DNA from: an uncultured Oligella sp.
GTDB taxonomy: Bacteria; Pseudomonadota; Gammaproteobacteria; Burkholderiales; Burkholderiaceae_B
Direction: 5' to 3'
Assembly (NCBI GenBank): GCA_947632105.1
Contig: CANROD010000004.1
Span: 1 to 64,000, forward strand
Length of the DNA: 64,000 bases
Position 1 is the stretch's first letter, and every line of letters starts with the position of its first letter. Under the pieces are notes generated by a model, which was not told the DNA's origin, searched no databases, and was given only the letters and a program-made list of their open reading frames with translations. Of the stretch, positions 1-8,787 are shown in pieces. A program made the position numbers and the translations under genes.

Positions 1-37
1 CAGATCCGTCGATCGGTAATAAAATCTTCTTGTACAT
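1..37 (-). CDS. Universal stress protein (UspA family), N-terminal fragment running off the window edge
   Basis: Reverse complement from 37 reads ATG TAC AAG AAG ATT TTA TTA CCG ATC GAC GGA TCT = MYKKILLPIDGS, typical UspA N-terminus; AGGAGAT-like RBS just upstream. Confidence 0.7.
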   Translation of the reverse strand, partial: MYKKILLPIDGS

Positions 38-50
38 AATTATCTCCTTG

Positions 51-401
51 TTAAGACTCTCTTGCTGCCGCTAGGGCATAAACAGTTGCGCTACGATTCC
101 CACTACGACAGTAGGCTAATACAGGCTTAGGCAAATCCTCAATGACAACGGTAAACTCCTCAATATCACCCTCAGTAGGACCACCGCTAATAATAGGTAA
201 ATAAACAGCCGTGAGCCCTAAACTCTCTGCCACCTTAATCATCTCTGCTGAAGTTGGCTGCTGAGGACCACCCTCACCATCAGGACGATTAATCAATAAC
301 GATCGAAAGCCAGCCTGGCTAGCCGCATGTATATCCTCAACACTAAGCTGAGCCGCTACCGCGTACTCGTCGTTAAGCTGTGTAAATGACGCTTGACTCA
401 T
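51..401 (-). CDS. TIGR01244-type sulfurtransferase / beta-lactamase-hydrolase-like phosphatase domain protein
   Basis: 116 aa; VLAYCRSGNRSATVYALA Cys-loop motif and LSVEDIHAASQAGFRSLLINRPDGE N-terminal motif. Confidence 0.8.
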   Translation of the reverse strand: MSQASFTQLNDEYAVAAQLSVEDIHAASQAGFRSLLINRPDGEGGPQQPTSAEMIKVAESLGLTAVYLPIISGGPTEGDIEEFTVVIEDLPKPVLAYCRSGNRSATVYALAAARES

Positions 402-548
402 GACATAAAACCTATTAAAAAAACTTAGTCTATAACCCTATTATAAACATCTAAACAATTAAATAAATAACAAATTAACTATTTTTTGCTTATTTACTTT
501 ATTCTTGAACAAATAAGTAACGCATTCTGACTTAAAAATATATCGTCC

Positions 549-1262
549 TTACTTAAAACGATGCCACAAGGACTTGTCACCAATGGCTTTATCAAGCACC
601 TCAACATAGGCTTGATGCTCACTCAGCTCATCCTCATCCGCTTTAATAACAGCTAAATTAACCGTATTGATAAACCCCGCAGCAGCGTCGCTTGTCGACG
701 ACTTAGATGCTTGCTCATCTTCTTGAAAAGCATCTAGTAAGCCGTACTGCTCGCGTGTCAGTGCAATCCAGACATCTGCTAGCAACTCAGCATCCAGCAA
801 AGCACCGTGCAATACGCGATGCTCATTAGAGATCTTTAAACGATCACAAAGTGCATCTAAGCTATTTCGCTGTCCAGGAAATTTGGAGCGAGCTAACGCT
901 AAGGTATCGGTCACTTTACCTGCAATATCATTGATCGGCGCCATTTTACAACGCGCAAACTCAGCATCTAAAAAGCCCACGTCAAAGGCCGCGTTGTGGA
1001 TCAGTAACTCAGCACCCATTAAATAGTCAGCAACTTCTTGCGCATGCTGATCAAAGGTATTGAACTGGCTTAAAAACTCTGTTGTTAAGCCGTGAACTGC
1101 CAAAGCACCGGGATCAGAATCTCGCTGTGGATTGAAATAAATATGCAAATTATTGCCCGTAGGCTCACGATTTACTAACTCAACACAACCAATCTCAATC
1201 ACACGATCGCCATTATTGGCATCTATACCCGTGGTTTCCGTATCTAAAACAATTTGACGCAT
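549..1262 (-). CDS. dnaQ: DNA polymerase III epsilon subunit (3'-5' exonuclease)
   Basis: MRQIVLDTETTGIDANNGDRVIEIGCVE; ExoI-III motifs (HNAAFDVGFLDAEF, HGALLDAELLADV). Internal Met at 1262 is the likely start rather than 1289. Confidence 0.95.
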   Translation of the reverse strand: MRQIVLDTETTGIDANNGDRVIEIGCVELVNREPTGNNLHIYFNPQRDSDPGALAVHGLTTEFLSQFNTFDQHAQEVADYLMGAELLIHNAAFDVGFLDAEFARCKMAPINDIAGKVTDTLALARSKFPGQRNSLDALCDRLKISNEHRVLHGALLDAELLADVWIALTREQYGLLDAFQEDEQASKSSTSDAAAGFINTVNLAVIKADEDELSEHQAYVEVLDKAIGDKSLWHRFK

Positions 1263-1287
1263 CTTGAAAACACAACACCCTAAAAAC

Positions 1288-1324
1288 AAAAAAGCCTAAG
1301 TGACAATATCAACCTAGGCTTTTC
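1288..1324 (-). terminator. Rho-independent terminator downstream of fabI
   Basis: Minus strand AAGCCTA-N-TTAGGCTT stem followed by a T-run. Confidence 0.7.
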
Positions 1325-1339
1325 TTAAGCAAAACTTAA

Positions 1340-2122
1340 CTACAGACCTGAAACGACTGCATTAAAACCTGCATCTACGTGAAGGATTTCGCCAGTAATA
1401 CCTGATGCGAGATCAGACACTAAGAAAGCAGCAGACTTACCCACATCCTCAATATCTACACCGCGCTTAAGTGGTGCATGCTCAGCAACGAAATTGAAAA
1501 TATAGTTAAAGTCCTTAATACCTGCTGCTGCAAGTGTTTTGATAGGACCAGCAGAAATACCGTTAACACGAACACCCTTGTCACCGACAGCTTTAGCTAA
1601 GTAGCGTACGCTCGCTTCTAGAGAAGCTTTAGCCAAGCCCATCATATTGTAGTGGGTAATCGCTCTCTCAGCACCTAAGTAGGTTAAGGTTAAGAAGTTA
1701 CCTTTGCGTTTTTCTACCAAAGGCAAAAACTCCTTGGCCATAGCGGCAAAGCTATAGGCTGAAATGTCGTGTGCTTGACGGAAGTTTTCACGATTGTAGC
1801 CATCGAGGAAGTTGCCGGCGATAGATTCACGCGGAGCAAAGCCAATAGAGTGAATAACAGCATCAATACCGTCACCCCAGTGCTCAGCAATTTGCTTTAC
1901 ACAATTTTCGATGCTTTCGTCAGAAGACACATCACAGGGCACAACAATATTAGTGCCAAATTCTTCAGCGAACTCTTTGACACGCTCTTCAAAACGCTCG
2001 CCAGCAAAAGTAAAGGCCAATTCAGCACCCTGCTCATGACAAGCTTTGGCGATACCGTAGGCAATGGAACGATTTGAAATCAAACCGGTCAAAACAATTC
2101 GTTTATTCGCTAAAATACCCAT
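1340..2122 (-). CDS. fabI: Enoyl-[acyl-carrier-protein] reductase (NADH)
   Basis: MGILANKRIVLTGLISNRSIAYGIAKA, NMMGLAKASLEASVRYLA, SDLASGITGEILHVDAGF. Confidence 0.95.
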   Translation of the reverse strand: MGILANKRIVLTGLISNRSIAYGIAKACHEQGAELAFTFAGERFEERVKEFAEEFGTNIVVPCDVSSDESIENCVKQIAEHWGDGIDAVIHSIGFAPRESIAGNFLDGYNRENFRQAHDISAYSFAAMAKEFLPLVEKRKGNFLTLTYLGAERAITHYNMMGLAKASLEASVRYLAKAVGDKGVRVNGISAGPIKTLAAAGIKDFNYIFNFVAEHAPLKRGVDIEDVGKSAAFLVSDLASGITGEILHVDAGFNAVVSGL

Positions 2123-2245
2123 GAATTTTTCCGTAACAACTTAATTTAAAATGATTAATTATAACTTCTTTTTCTAAATGAGGAATGCCCAAACCACCTT
2201 AATGGCTTAGGCAATACAAATTTTTCACTAATAATAAAAGTGATT

Positions 2246-4027
2246 TTATCCTTCAGCACCTGAATGCGGCAATCTTAACACCATACCAATCTGCAAACCA
2301 TCTGCTGCGATATTATTCAACGCGGCAAGATCATTGACGTTAGTATTATAGCGTCGCGCCAAGCTGTAAAGCGTTTCACCCTTGACAACTTGGTGCGTTG
2401 CTGGATTGCGATAAGTACTGGATACCGCACTAGCTTGAGGCTGATAATTAGCTGGACGAGCTGTAACACCCGTTGTACCTAAGCTATCATCCCAGGTCAC
2501 TCGCTGTACCACCGCACCGCTCGTTTGTACATTAGCTGCCAATGCAGGACCAGTACCCACACTAGGTAAGGCAGCTGACTGACTCGAAGCGGCTATAGCC
2601 ATATTACTCTGTGGATTAGGACTAGCAAGTGCACTCGGCATATTAGCATGGTTTGATGCTAATGCAGGAACCGCTGTTTCTACCGAGCCATCAGCACGAA
2701 TCAAATCAGCTAGCGGATCAGTGCCAGCACTCACCGCTCTGGATGTATTGCTAGCCAATGCTGACGCTTTAGGTGCTGCGACAGGCGTAGGACGCTGAAC
2801 GGCTGCTGGCGCTACTTGATTAGTTTGAGTTCGCTCAATCAAGGCCAGCATCATATCAGGAGCAGCGGCAGGTGCAGCTTGCGGTCGAATAGGCGCAGGT
2901 GGCGTCGCTCTGATACCAGACGGTGAGGCACTTGGTGAAATACCATTACCTCTCGGCAACATCAGTGTTCTGCCACTAATAGCAACACTTTGTCTGCCAT
3001 TGTAGCCATTGAGCTGCTTAAGCAACGCTAAATCAACGCCATGACGTTGGGCAATACTAGCTAAAGACTCACCTGAACTCGGTGTATAGCCAGTGTAAGA
3101 GGATAAGTTACCCTTATAATTCGCTAAATTTTTCTTATATGAGGCGACATTGGCCTTGGGAATAATAATACTTTGTTGATGCTCGGCCAAAATAACCGGA
3201 CGATGAAACTGTGGATTCATCTCTTTGAATTCAGTTAAAGACATACCAGCTAATTTAGCGGCTACGTCTAGATCAATATCGACTGTTTTGGAGACTATTT
3301 CAAAATACGGCTGGTCAGGGACATTAGGTAAAGTAATACCGTATTTAGCTGGGTTACTGATAATACGCTTAAATGCTAAAAGTTTTGGTACATAGTCACG
3401 CGTTTCTTTTGGCATTTTCAATGACAAATAATCAGTCCCTAAGCCATTCTTGGCATTGCGCTCACGAGCACGCTTAACCGAGCCCTGACCCCAGTTATAT
3501 GAGGCTAAAGCCAAATGCCAGTCATTGTCTTGAAAATTATATAAATATGCTAGGTAGTTAATCGCTGCATGCGTAGAGTCCACAGGGTCTCGACGCTCAT
3601 CTAACCACCAGTTCTGAGCCAACTTAAAGTCAGTGCCAGTAGCTGGCATAAACTGCCAAAGCCCCGAGGCTTTGACACGGGACAACGCAGTGGTATTATA
3701 CGCACTCTCAACAAATGGCAATAATGCTAATTCTGTAGGCATACCACGCTTTTGCAATTCAGTCGTCACATAGTGTATGTATTTACTAGAACGATTAGCC
3801 ATCGTCTGTACTGAGCCCGGGCGCTTGGTATAATAATCAACCCAGTAATCAACCCGACTATCCTTTAAATCTGGCATCGCGTAGCCCGCACGAATACGGT
3901 CCCAAACATCATCATAATGCTTAGATAATCTAGCGCTATCATTTTGAAGACTTCCGCCTGTAGAAGAGCAACCGCTAACAATCGCAGTAGTCGCTAACAA
4001 AGCGCAGATAAAAAATCTCGTAATCAT
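2246..4027 (-). CDS. mltD: Membrane-bound lytic murein transglycosylase D (lipoprotein, SLT domain plus LysM)
   Basis: Lipobox VSGCSS; ALLPFVESAYNTTALSRVKASGLWQFMPATG SLT motif; C-terminal LysM (HQVVKGETLYSLARRYNTNVNDLAALNNI). Confidence 0.9.
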   Translation of the reverse strand: MITRFFICALLATTAIVSGCSSTGGSLQNDSARLSKHYDDVWDRIRAGYAMPDLKDSRVDYWVDYYTKRPGSVQTMANRSSKYIHYVTTELQKRGMPTELALLPFVESAYNTTALSRVKASGLWQFMPATGTDFKLAQNWWLDERRDPVDSTHAAINYLAYLYNFQDNDWHLALASYNWGQGSVKRARERNAKNGLGTDYLSLKMPKETRDYVPKLLAFKRIISNPAKYGITLPNVPDQPYFEIVSKTVDIDLDVAAKLAGMSLTEFKEMNPQFHRPVILAEHQQSIIIPKANVASYKKNLANYKGNLSSYTGYTPSSGESLASIAQRHGVDLALLKQLNGYNGRQSVAISGRTLMLPRGNGISPSASPSGIRATPPAPIRPQAAPAAAPDMMLALIERTQTNQVAPAAVQRPTPVAAPKASALASNTSRAVSAGTDPLADLIRADGSVETAVPALASNHANMPSALASPNPQSNMAIAASSQSAALPSVGTGPALAANVQTSGAVVQRVTWDDSLGTTGVTARPANYQPQASAVSSTYRNPATHQVVKGETLYSLARRYNTNVNDLAALNNIAADGLQIGMVLRLPHSGAEG

Positions 4028-4127
4028 AAGACCTTGCTTTTAAAATTGATTCAAGAGATGAAGGGAAAAATTGCTTAGCATTATAAGTTAAAAAGCGAGC
4101 CTGTAGCGCATTAGTAACAATATTTAG

Positions 4128-4916
4128 CTATGCGTTATTTTTCCATTCTCTTAACGCACCAAAAACCGCCTCAGTTTCATGTAACTCAGCCCCTACATAA
4201 GACTGAACAGCTTCAATGACTGACCGCTCTCGCACGCGCATAAAAGGATTAGTTGCTTGCTCTTGCGCGATTGTTGTCGGTAATGTCGGTAAATTTTGCG
4301 CCCTAAGCTCACGCGCTTGACGTGACCACTCATGTAGGGCTTGGTTATTAGGTTCAACACTCAAAGCCCAGTCGATATTACTTAATGTGTATTCATGAGC
4401 ACAATAGACATGAGTATTGTGCGACAATCTTCCAAATTTATCAATACTTTGCAGCATTAAGCTAGAATCCCCTTCAAATATTCGACCACTACCGCAAGAA
4501 AATAAAGTGTCACCACAGAACAAAGCGAAATGATCATTATTAAAAACAGCGGTATAAGCAATATGACCCATTGTATGTCCCGGTACCTCTAACACCTTAA
4601 ACTCAGCATCTATACCATCAATCTGGACCGAATCGCCTTCTATCAACCCCTCGTTTAAACATGGAATCGGCCTTGTTTCAAAAGCTGGTCCATAAACAAT
4701 CGCACCGTATTGTCGCACTAGGGATTGCACCCCACCAGTATGGTCATCGTGGTGATGTGTAATTAAAATAGCCTTTAAATTTAACTCTTTTGATTCTAAA
4801 TGACTAATCACCGGTTCAGCTTGACCTGGATCAACCACCACTACATTGTCCCCCTGGCGAATAATCCAGATATAATTATCATTGAACGCGGATATTGGAT
4901 AAATTTCGGTATTCAT
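4128..4916 (-). CDS. gloB: Hydroxyacylglutathione hydrolase (glyoxalase II)
   Basis: MNTEIYPISAFNDNYIWII; THHHDDHTGG metal-binding motif; VPGHTMGHIAY; CAHEYTLSN. Start moved in from 4973 to the conserved Met with upstream AGGAGG. Confidence 0.95.
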   Translation of the reverse strand: MNTEIYPISAFNDNYIWIIRQGDNVVVVDPGQAEPVISHLESKELNLKAILITHHHDDHTGGVQSLVRQYGAIVYGPAFETRPIPCLNEGLIEGDSVQIDGIDAEFKVLEVPGHTMGHIAYTAVFNNDHFALFCGDTLFSCGSGRIFEGDSSLMLQSIDKFGRLSHNTHVYCAHEYTLSNIDWALSVEPNNQALHEWSRQARELRAQNLPTLPTTIAQEQATNPFMRVRERSVIEAVQSYVGAELHETEAVFGALREWKNNA

Positions 4917-4940
4917 AAATCCTCCTGAAAATTGAATTTG

Positions 4941-5813
4941 ATGACGAGCAAACCAAACATCACACAACGCCAAATATCACTCGACGAATGGCTAACAACC
5001 CCTCTGGGGGAGCTCGCCTGTCACTGGATGCTAGAAAAAGCGGATGACTTAGTGGTCAATGTGTTTGGCTATACTGCCCTACAACTTGGCCTACAGTCAT
5101 GTGATTTACTGCGTAGTAACCGGATTCGGACCAAAGTTATTCTAACTCAAGACGACTTAGCCAATCTTGACGCCAAGGATATTGTCACAGATGAAGCAAA
5201 TAAGCCCAAGCAAAGCAGTGATTTGCCCTATCAAAAAGAACTGGAGCATATCTATCATCATAATAATGACATCCCCCAGCCCTTTGCAAAAGAGCAACTT
5301 CTTACCTCTCAATACCTCAACTATGACGACGAGTCAGTTGATTTAGTCGTGTTACCCTTTACTCTTGATTGGCATAATAACCCACACCATATTCTGAGAG
5401 AGGTTGAGCGTGTACTGGCTCATGAGGGTCGTATCATTATTTATGGTTTCAATCCTTATAGTCTTTGGGGACTGCGTAACAAGCTCTCGCGCTATCCCTA
5501 CCTGCCTATTCCCAATCGCAAGCAAATTTCACTACAAAAAACTAAGGATTGGCTACAATTACTGTCCTTTGAAATTGACCGAGGTCAACTCGCTTGCTAT
5601 GAGCCAGCCTGTATGAATAAAAAGCGATTAGAGCAGTTTGCTTTTATGAATAAGGCAGGTAATCGTTGGTGGCCCTTTGCTGGTGCAATATTTTATCTCT
5701 CTGCCATAAAGCGTCATACAAACCCTAGCCTAGTTGGTCCAGTCATTCACAAAATGCAGAAAAAAAGCAGCTTAAGACCAGCTGCGGTCGCCACAAAAAA
5801 CAACATTGAGTAG
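4941..5813 (+). CDS. Class I SAM-dependent methyltransferase, YafS-like
   Basis: DLVVLPFTLDWHNNPHHILREVERVLAHEGRIIIYGFNPYSLWGLR; located between gloB and rnhA as yafS is in E. coli. ATG at 4941 is likelier than TTG at 4932. Confidence 0.8.
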   Translation: MTSKPNITQRQISLDEWLTTPLGELACHWMLEKADDLVVNVFGYTALQLGLQSCDLLRSNRIRTKVILTQDDLANLDAKDIVTDEANKPKQSSDLPYQKELEHIYHHNNDIPQPFAKEQLLTSQYLNYDDESVDLVVLPFTLDWHNNPHHILREVERVLAHEGRIIIYGFNPYSLWGLRNKLSRYPYLPIPNRKQISLQKTKDWLQLLSFEIDRGQLACYEPACMNKKRLEQFAFMNKAGNRWWPFAGAIFYLSAIKRHTNPSLVGPVIHKMQKKSSLRPAAVATKNNIE

Positions 5814-5821
5814 AGGATGTA

Positions 5822-6292
5822 ATGTCAAACAAAAGCATAATAAAAGTCTGGACTGATGGTGCCTGCAAAGGCAATCCAGGCCCCGGTGGTTGGGGTGTCT
5901 ATATGAAGTACAAAGATGCCACACTAGCTGGACGAGAGCATGAGCTATTTGGTGGAGAGCTTGAAACGACCAATAATCGTATGGAGATGACTGCCGTTCT
6001 CAAGGCCTTGGAGTTTTTTAAAGAGAGCTGGCCTATTGAGATTTATGTTGACTCACAGTATGTCAAAAAAGGCTTGACCGAATGGATGCCTGGTTGGCTC
6101 AAAAAGAACTGGAAAAACTCAGCGAACCAGCCTGTCAAAAACAAAGACCTGTGGTTAGCATTACTTGAGCAGACTAAACGCCACGACATCCAATGGTTTT
6201 GGGTGAAAGGTCATAGCGGTGACGCCGGTAATGAACGCGCTGACGAGCTTGCCAACAAAGGTGTTGAGCAAGTCCTCGCCAAGCAGAGATGA
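5822..6292 (+). CDS. rnhA: Ribonuclease HI
   Basis: VWTDGACKGNPGPGGWGVYMKY; ELETTNNRMEMTAVLKALE; WVKGHSGDAGNERADELAN. Confidence 0.97.
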   Translation: MSNKSIIKVWTDGACKGNPGPGGWGVYMKYKDATLAGREHELFGGELETTNNRMEMTAVLKALEFFKESWPIEIYVDSQYVKKGLTEWMPGWLKKNWKNSANQPVKNKDLWLALLEQTKRHDIQWFWVKGHSGDAGNERADELANKGVEQVLAKQR

Positions 6293-6307
6293 TATTGCTG
6301 CAGCGAG

Positions 6308-6544
6308 TTAAAACTCTCCGCAGTTAAGACGGCGAGCGCGCTCGCGCTCATAATCTGCCTCTCTATCTATACGGTTACGGTTTAAAAAGTTACCGGAACC
6401 CGGACCTACCTGCGCATTGCTTTGAATAATACGCTGATTAGAAATCGCACAACCGTTGCTATCTACCGCATCGCCAGCTTGGGTTGTACATGCACCTAAA
6501 ACAAAGGCTGTGGTAAGCACAGCGAGTAATTTAAACTTAATCAT
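6308..6544 (-). CDS. Small putative lipoprotein, unknown function
   Basis: MIKFKLLAVLTTAFVLGACTT lipobox; about 78 aa. Confidence 0.65.
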   Translation of the reverse strand: MIKFKLLAVLTTAFVLGACTTQAGDAVDSNGCAISNQRIIQSNAQVGPGSGNFLNRNRIDREADYERERARRLNCGEF

Positions 6545-6599
6545 TAACCGAACCAAATAAATAAAGCTAAAATGCTAAAAACTACCGAAGAGACCCTAA

Positions 6600-6881
6600 C
6601 TAACCGTAAGTACACATTTTTTGTACACTGAGCTCTTGCACTTGGTCTAAGCGATGCTGAGCCGCATCCACCACCTGAGCATCACGTCCTTCCGGTGCAC
6701 TCTTAAGATTGTCAGCGCGAACGTTATTAATAACGCGAGTTAGTCGCTCAGACTCCTTCCAAATATCACGACAAGTATAACTACTCATCTCGGTCTCAGT
6801 CATTGGCTCATAAATTGGTAATTGCACACAAGCGCTCAGTGAGGCCGCTGCCAACACAAAAAAAACAACTTTTTTCATCAA
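6600..6881 (-). CDS. Small putative lipoprotein, unknown function
   Basis: MMKKVVFFVLAAASLSACVQ lipobox; AAGGAGAT RBS upstream. Confidence 0.65.
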   Translation of the reverse strand: MMKKVVFFVLAAASLSACVQLPIYEPMTETEMSSYTCRDIWKESERLTRVINNVRADNLKSAPEGRDAQVVDAAQHRLDQVQELSVQKMCTYG

Positions 6882-6908
6882 AATCTCCTTTGCTGCTATT
6901 TTAGCTGA

Positions 6909-7430
6909 TTATCTACCACTAACCTGTTCAAAAACCTTCTGCCCTGGCTTAAAGCGATAAGCCGCACCAGCACCCACCACTAAACTACCCACGGTCGGCT
7001 GAAGGCGAATTAAGTAAAAATCCCCTAAGGTTCTCAACAAGGACACCATTTTGCCTTGCCTTTGCTCTAAGTCAACAAGCACCTCATCAAAAAGCGTGTT
7101 GTCACGCTCAGTCACTGTGCATTCAACCTCATAACGCACACGCCCCCTAACAAAGAGATTAGCGGTAGTTGATTCATCAGCCGTCAACATAATCGAGGCT
7201 TGCGGGCGTTCAATGAGGTTCGGCGTATGCTCTGCCAAATAGCTAATAAATATATAAAACGCCCCCTCTTTTTCGACAAAAGGTGCATAACTAATCAAAG
7301 GTGAATTATCGGCATTAAGACTTGCTATCATCACAGTCTTTTGCTCATGAAGAGCGGATAGCTTCTCCGCTAACTCGGCGTTTTTAACAAGACGCTCATC
7401 GCTTGATTTAGTCATTTTTAAGACTCCCAA
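6909..7430 (-). CDS. HugZ/HutZ-like pyridoxamine 5'-phosphate oxidase-fold protein (heme-utilization type)
   Basis: KTVMIASLNADNSPLISYAPFV...FYIFISYLAEHTPNLIERPQASIML; LRTLGDFYLIRLQPTVGSLVVGAGAAYRF. Confidence 0.75.
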   Translation of the reverse strand: MGVLKMTKSSDERLVKNAELAEKLSALHEQKTVMIASLNADNSPLISYAPFVEKEGAFYIFISYLAEHTPNLIERPQASIMLTADESTTANLFVRGRVRYEVECTVTERDNTLFDEVLVDLEQRQGKMVSLLRTLGDFYLIRLQPTVGSLVVGAGAAYRFKPGQKVFEQVSGR

Positions 7431-7548
7431 TGAATTATCACTTTAGCCATTTCTTAAAAACTAACGCTTTCACTTACAGTTAGTATATTTTGCTTTAATA
7501 TAAATTGAATCATCAATAAGCTTAACAGCATCAAAATTAGTAGTTACC

Positions 7549-8787
7549 ATGCGCATTTTACACACTTCTGACTGGCATCTAGGCCGTTCCCTCCTTGGCA
7601 AAAGACGATATCCGGAATTTTCTCAATTTCTCGACTGGATGTTGCAAACCATTGAGGAGCAACAAATCGAGGTACTGATTATCGCCGGTGATGTGTTTGA
7701 CACAACCACACCTAGTGTCACCGCTCAGGATCAGTATTACAACTTTTTAGCGAAAGCTGCTACCAAACCATCTTGTCAGCATATCGTAGTAATTGGTGGT
7801 AATCACGACTCCGCAAGCTTTTTAAATGCACCTGGTGCTATTTTAAAAAGCTTGAATGTCCACGTCGTTGGTCAGGCCTGTGAAGATGTCAACGACGAGG
7901 TATTGGTACTTCAAAACAACCAAGGCGAGGTGGGGTTAATCGTCTGCGCAGTACCCTATTTAAGCGATAGAGATATCCGTCGCTATATCCCGCTTGAAAG
8001 TTTAGAGGATAAAGACCAACGCATTATTGAAGCTCACCAGCTGCATTATCAAGCCGTGGCTGAGCATGCCAACACCTTGGCAACCCAATACAATGTACCG
8101 ATGGTAGCGACAGGCCATTTATTTATGACCGGCGGTCTCACCAATGAAGGTGACGGCGTACGTGATTTATATGTTGGTACTTTAGGGCAGTTAAAAACTG
8201 ATTTGTTTAGCCCTGACTTTAACTATGTAGCCTTAGGCCACATCCATCAAAACCAAAAGGTTGGCGGATTCAATCACATTCGATATAGCGGCAGCCCTTT
8301 AGCAATGTGCTTTGCTGAAATAACGCGCCCTAAAATTGTCTTGGTCATCGACTTTAATGAACGTCATGAGGCTGAGGTGAAAGAGCTCGAAGTGCCTAGG
8401 TTCCAACGACTGGACAAAATCTCCGGTAATCTAAACTCCTTACTCTCCCAACTGAAAGCGTTAAAAGCTCTCAATGAGTCTATTTGGCTAGAGGTCACTT
8501 TTGACAGTGAAGAGCTACAACCCAACCTACGCGCTATGTTGATGGATTGTATCCAAGACTCCGAGATAGAAATTTTAAAACTGATTAACCACCAACGCCA
8601 CGGTCAGCACCTCCAAAGTGACGGTGCGATCGAAAACCTCAAGGAATTAACCGTTGAAGAGGTATTTAAGCGCCTACTTGAGCGCCAAAATATTCCTGAG
8701 GAACAACGAGGTGAGTTAATAAAAACTTATCAAGAAGCATTATTTAGACTAAATCAAGAACAAGAAAACACAACAGAAACGCTATGA
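7549..8787 (+). CDS. sbcD: Exonuclease subunit SbcD
   Basis: MRILHTSDWHLGRSLLGKRR; IIAGDVFDTTTPS; VIGGNHDSASFLNAP; ALGHIHQNQKVG. Confidence 0.95.
   Translation: MRILHTSDWHLGRSLLGKRRYPEFSQFLDWMLQTIEEQQIEVLIIAGDVFDTTTPSVTAQDQYYNFLAKAATKPSCQHIVVIGGNHDSASFLNAPGAILKSLNVHVVGQACEDVNDEVLVLQNNQGEVGLIVCAVPYLSDRDIRRYIPLESLEDKDQRIIEAHQLHYQAVAEHANTLATQYNVPMVATGHLFMTGGLTNEGDGVRDLYVGTLGQLKTDLFSPDFNYVALGHIHQNQKVGGFNHIRYSGSPLAMCFAEITRPKIVLVIDFNERHEAEVKELEVPRFQRLDKISGNLNSLLSQLKALKALNESIWLEVTFDSEELQPNLRAMLMDCIQDSEIEILKLINHQRHGQHLQSDGAIENLKELTVEEVFKRLLERQNIPEEQRGELIKTYQEALFRLNQEQENTTETL

Noticed and set aside
484-520. Inverted repeat CTTATTT...AAATAAG between the sulfurtransferase and dnaQ
   Set aside because: Short AT-only stem with no T-run in the needed orientation; could easily arise by chance in AT-rich DNA.
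1769-2077. 102-aa plus-strand ORF
   Set aside because: Fully antisense to fabI, no recognisable motif.
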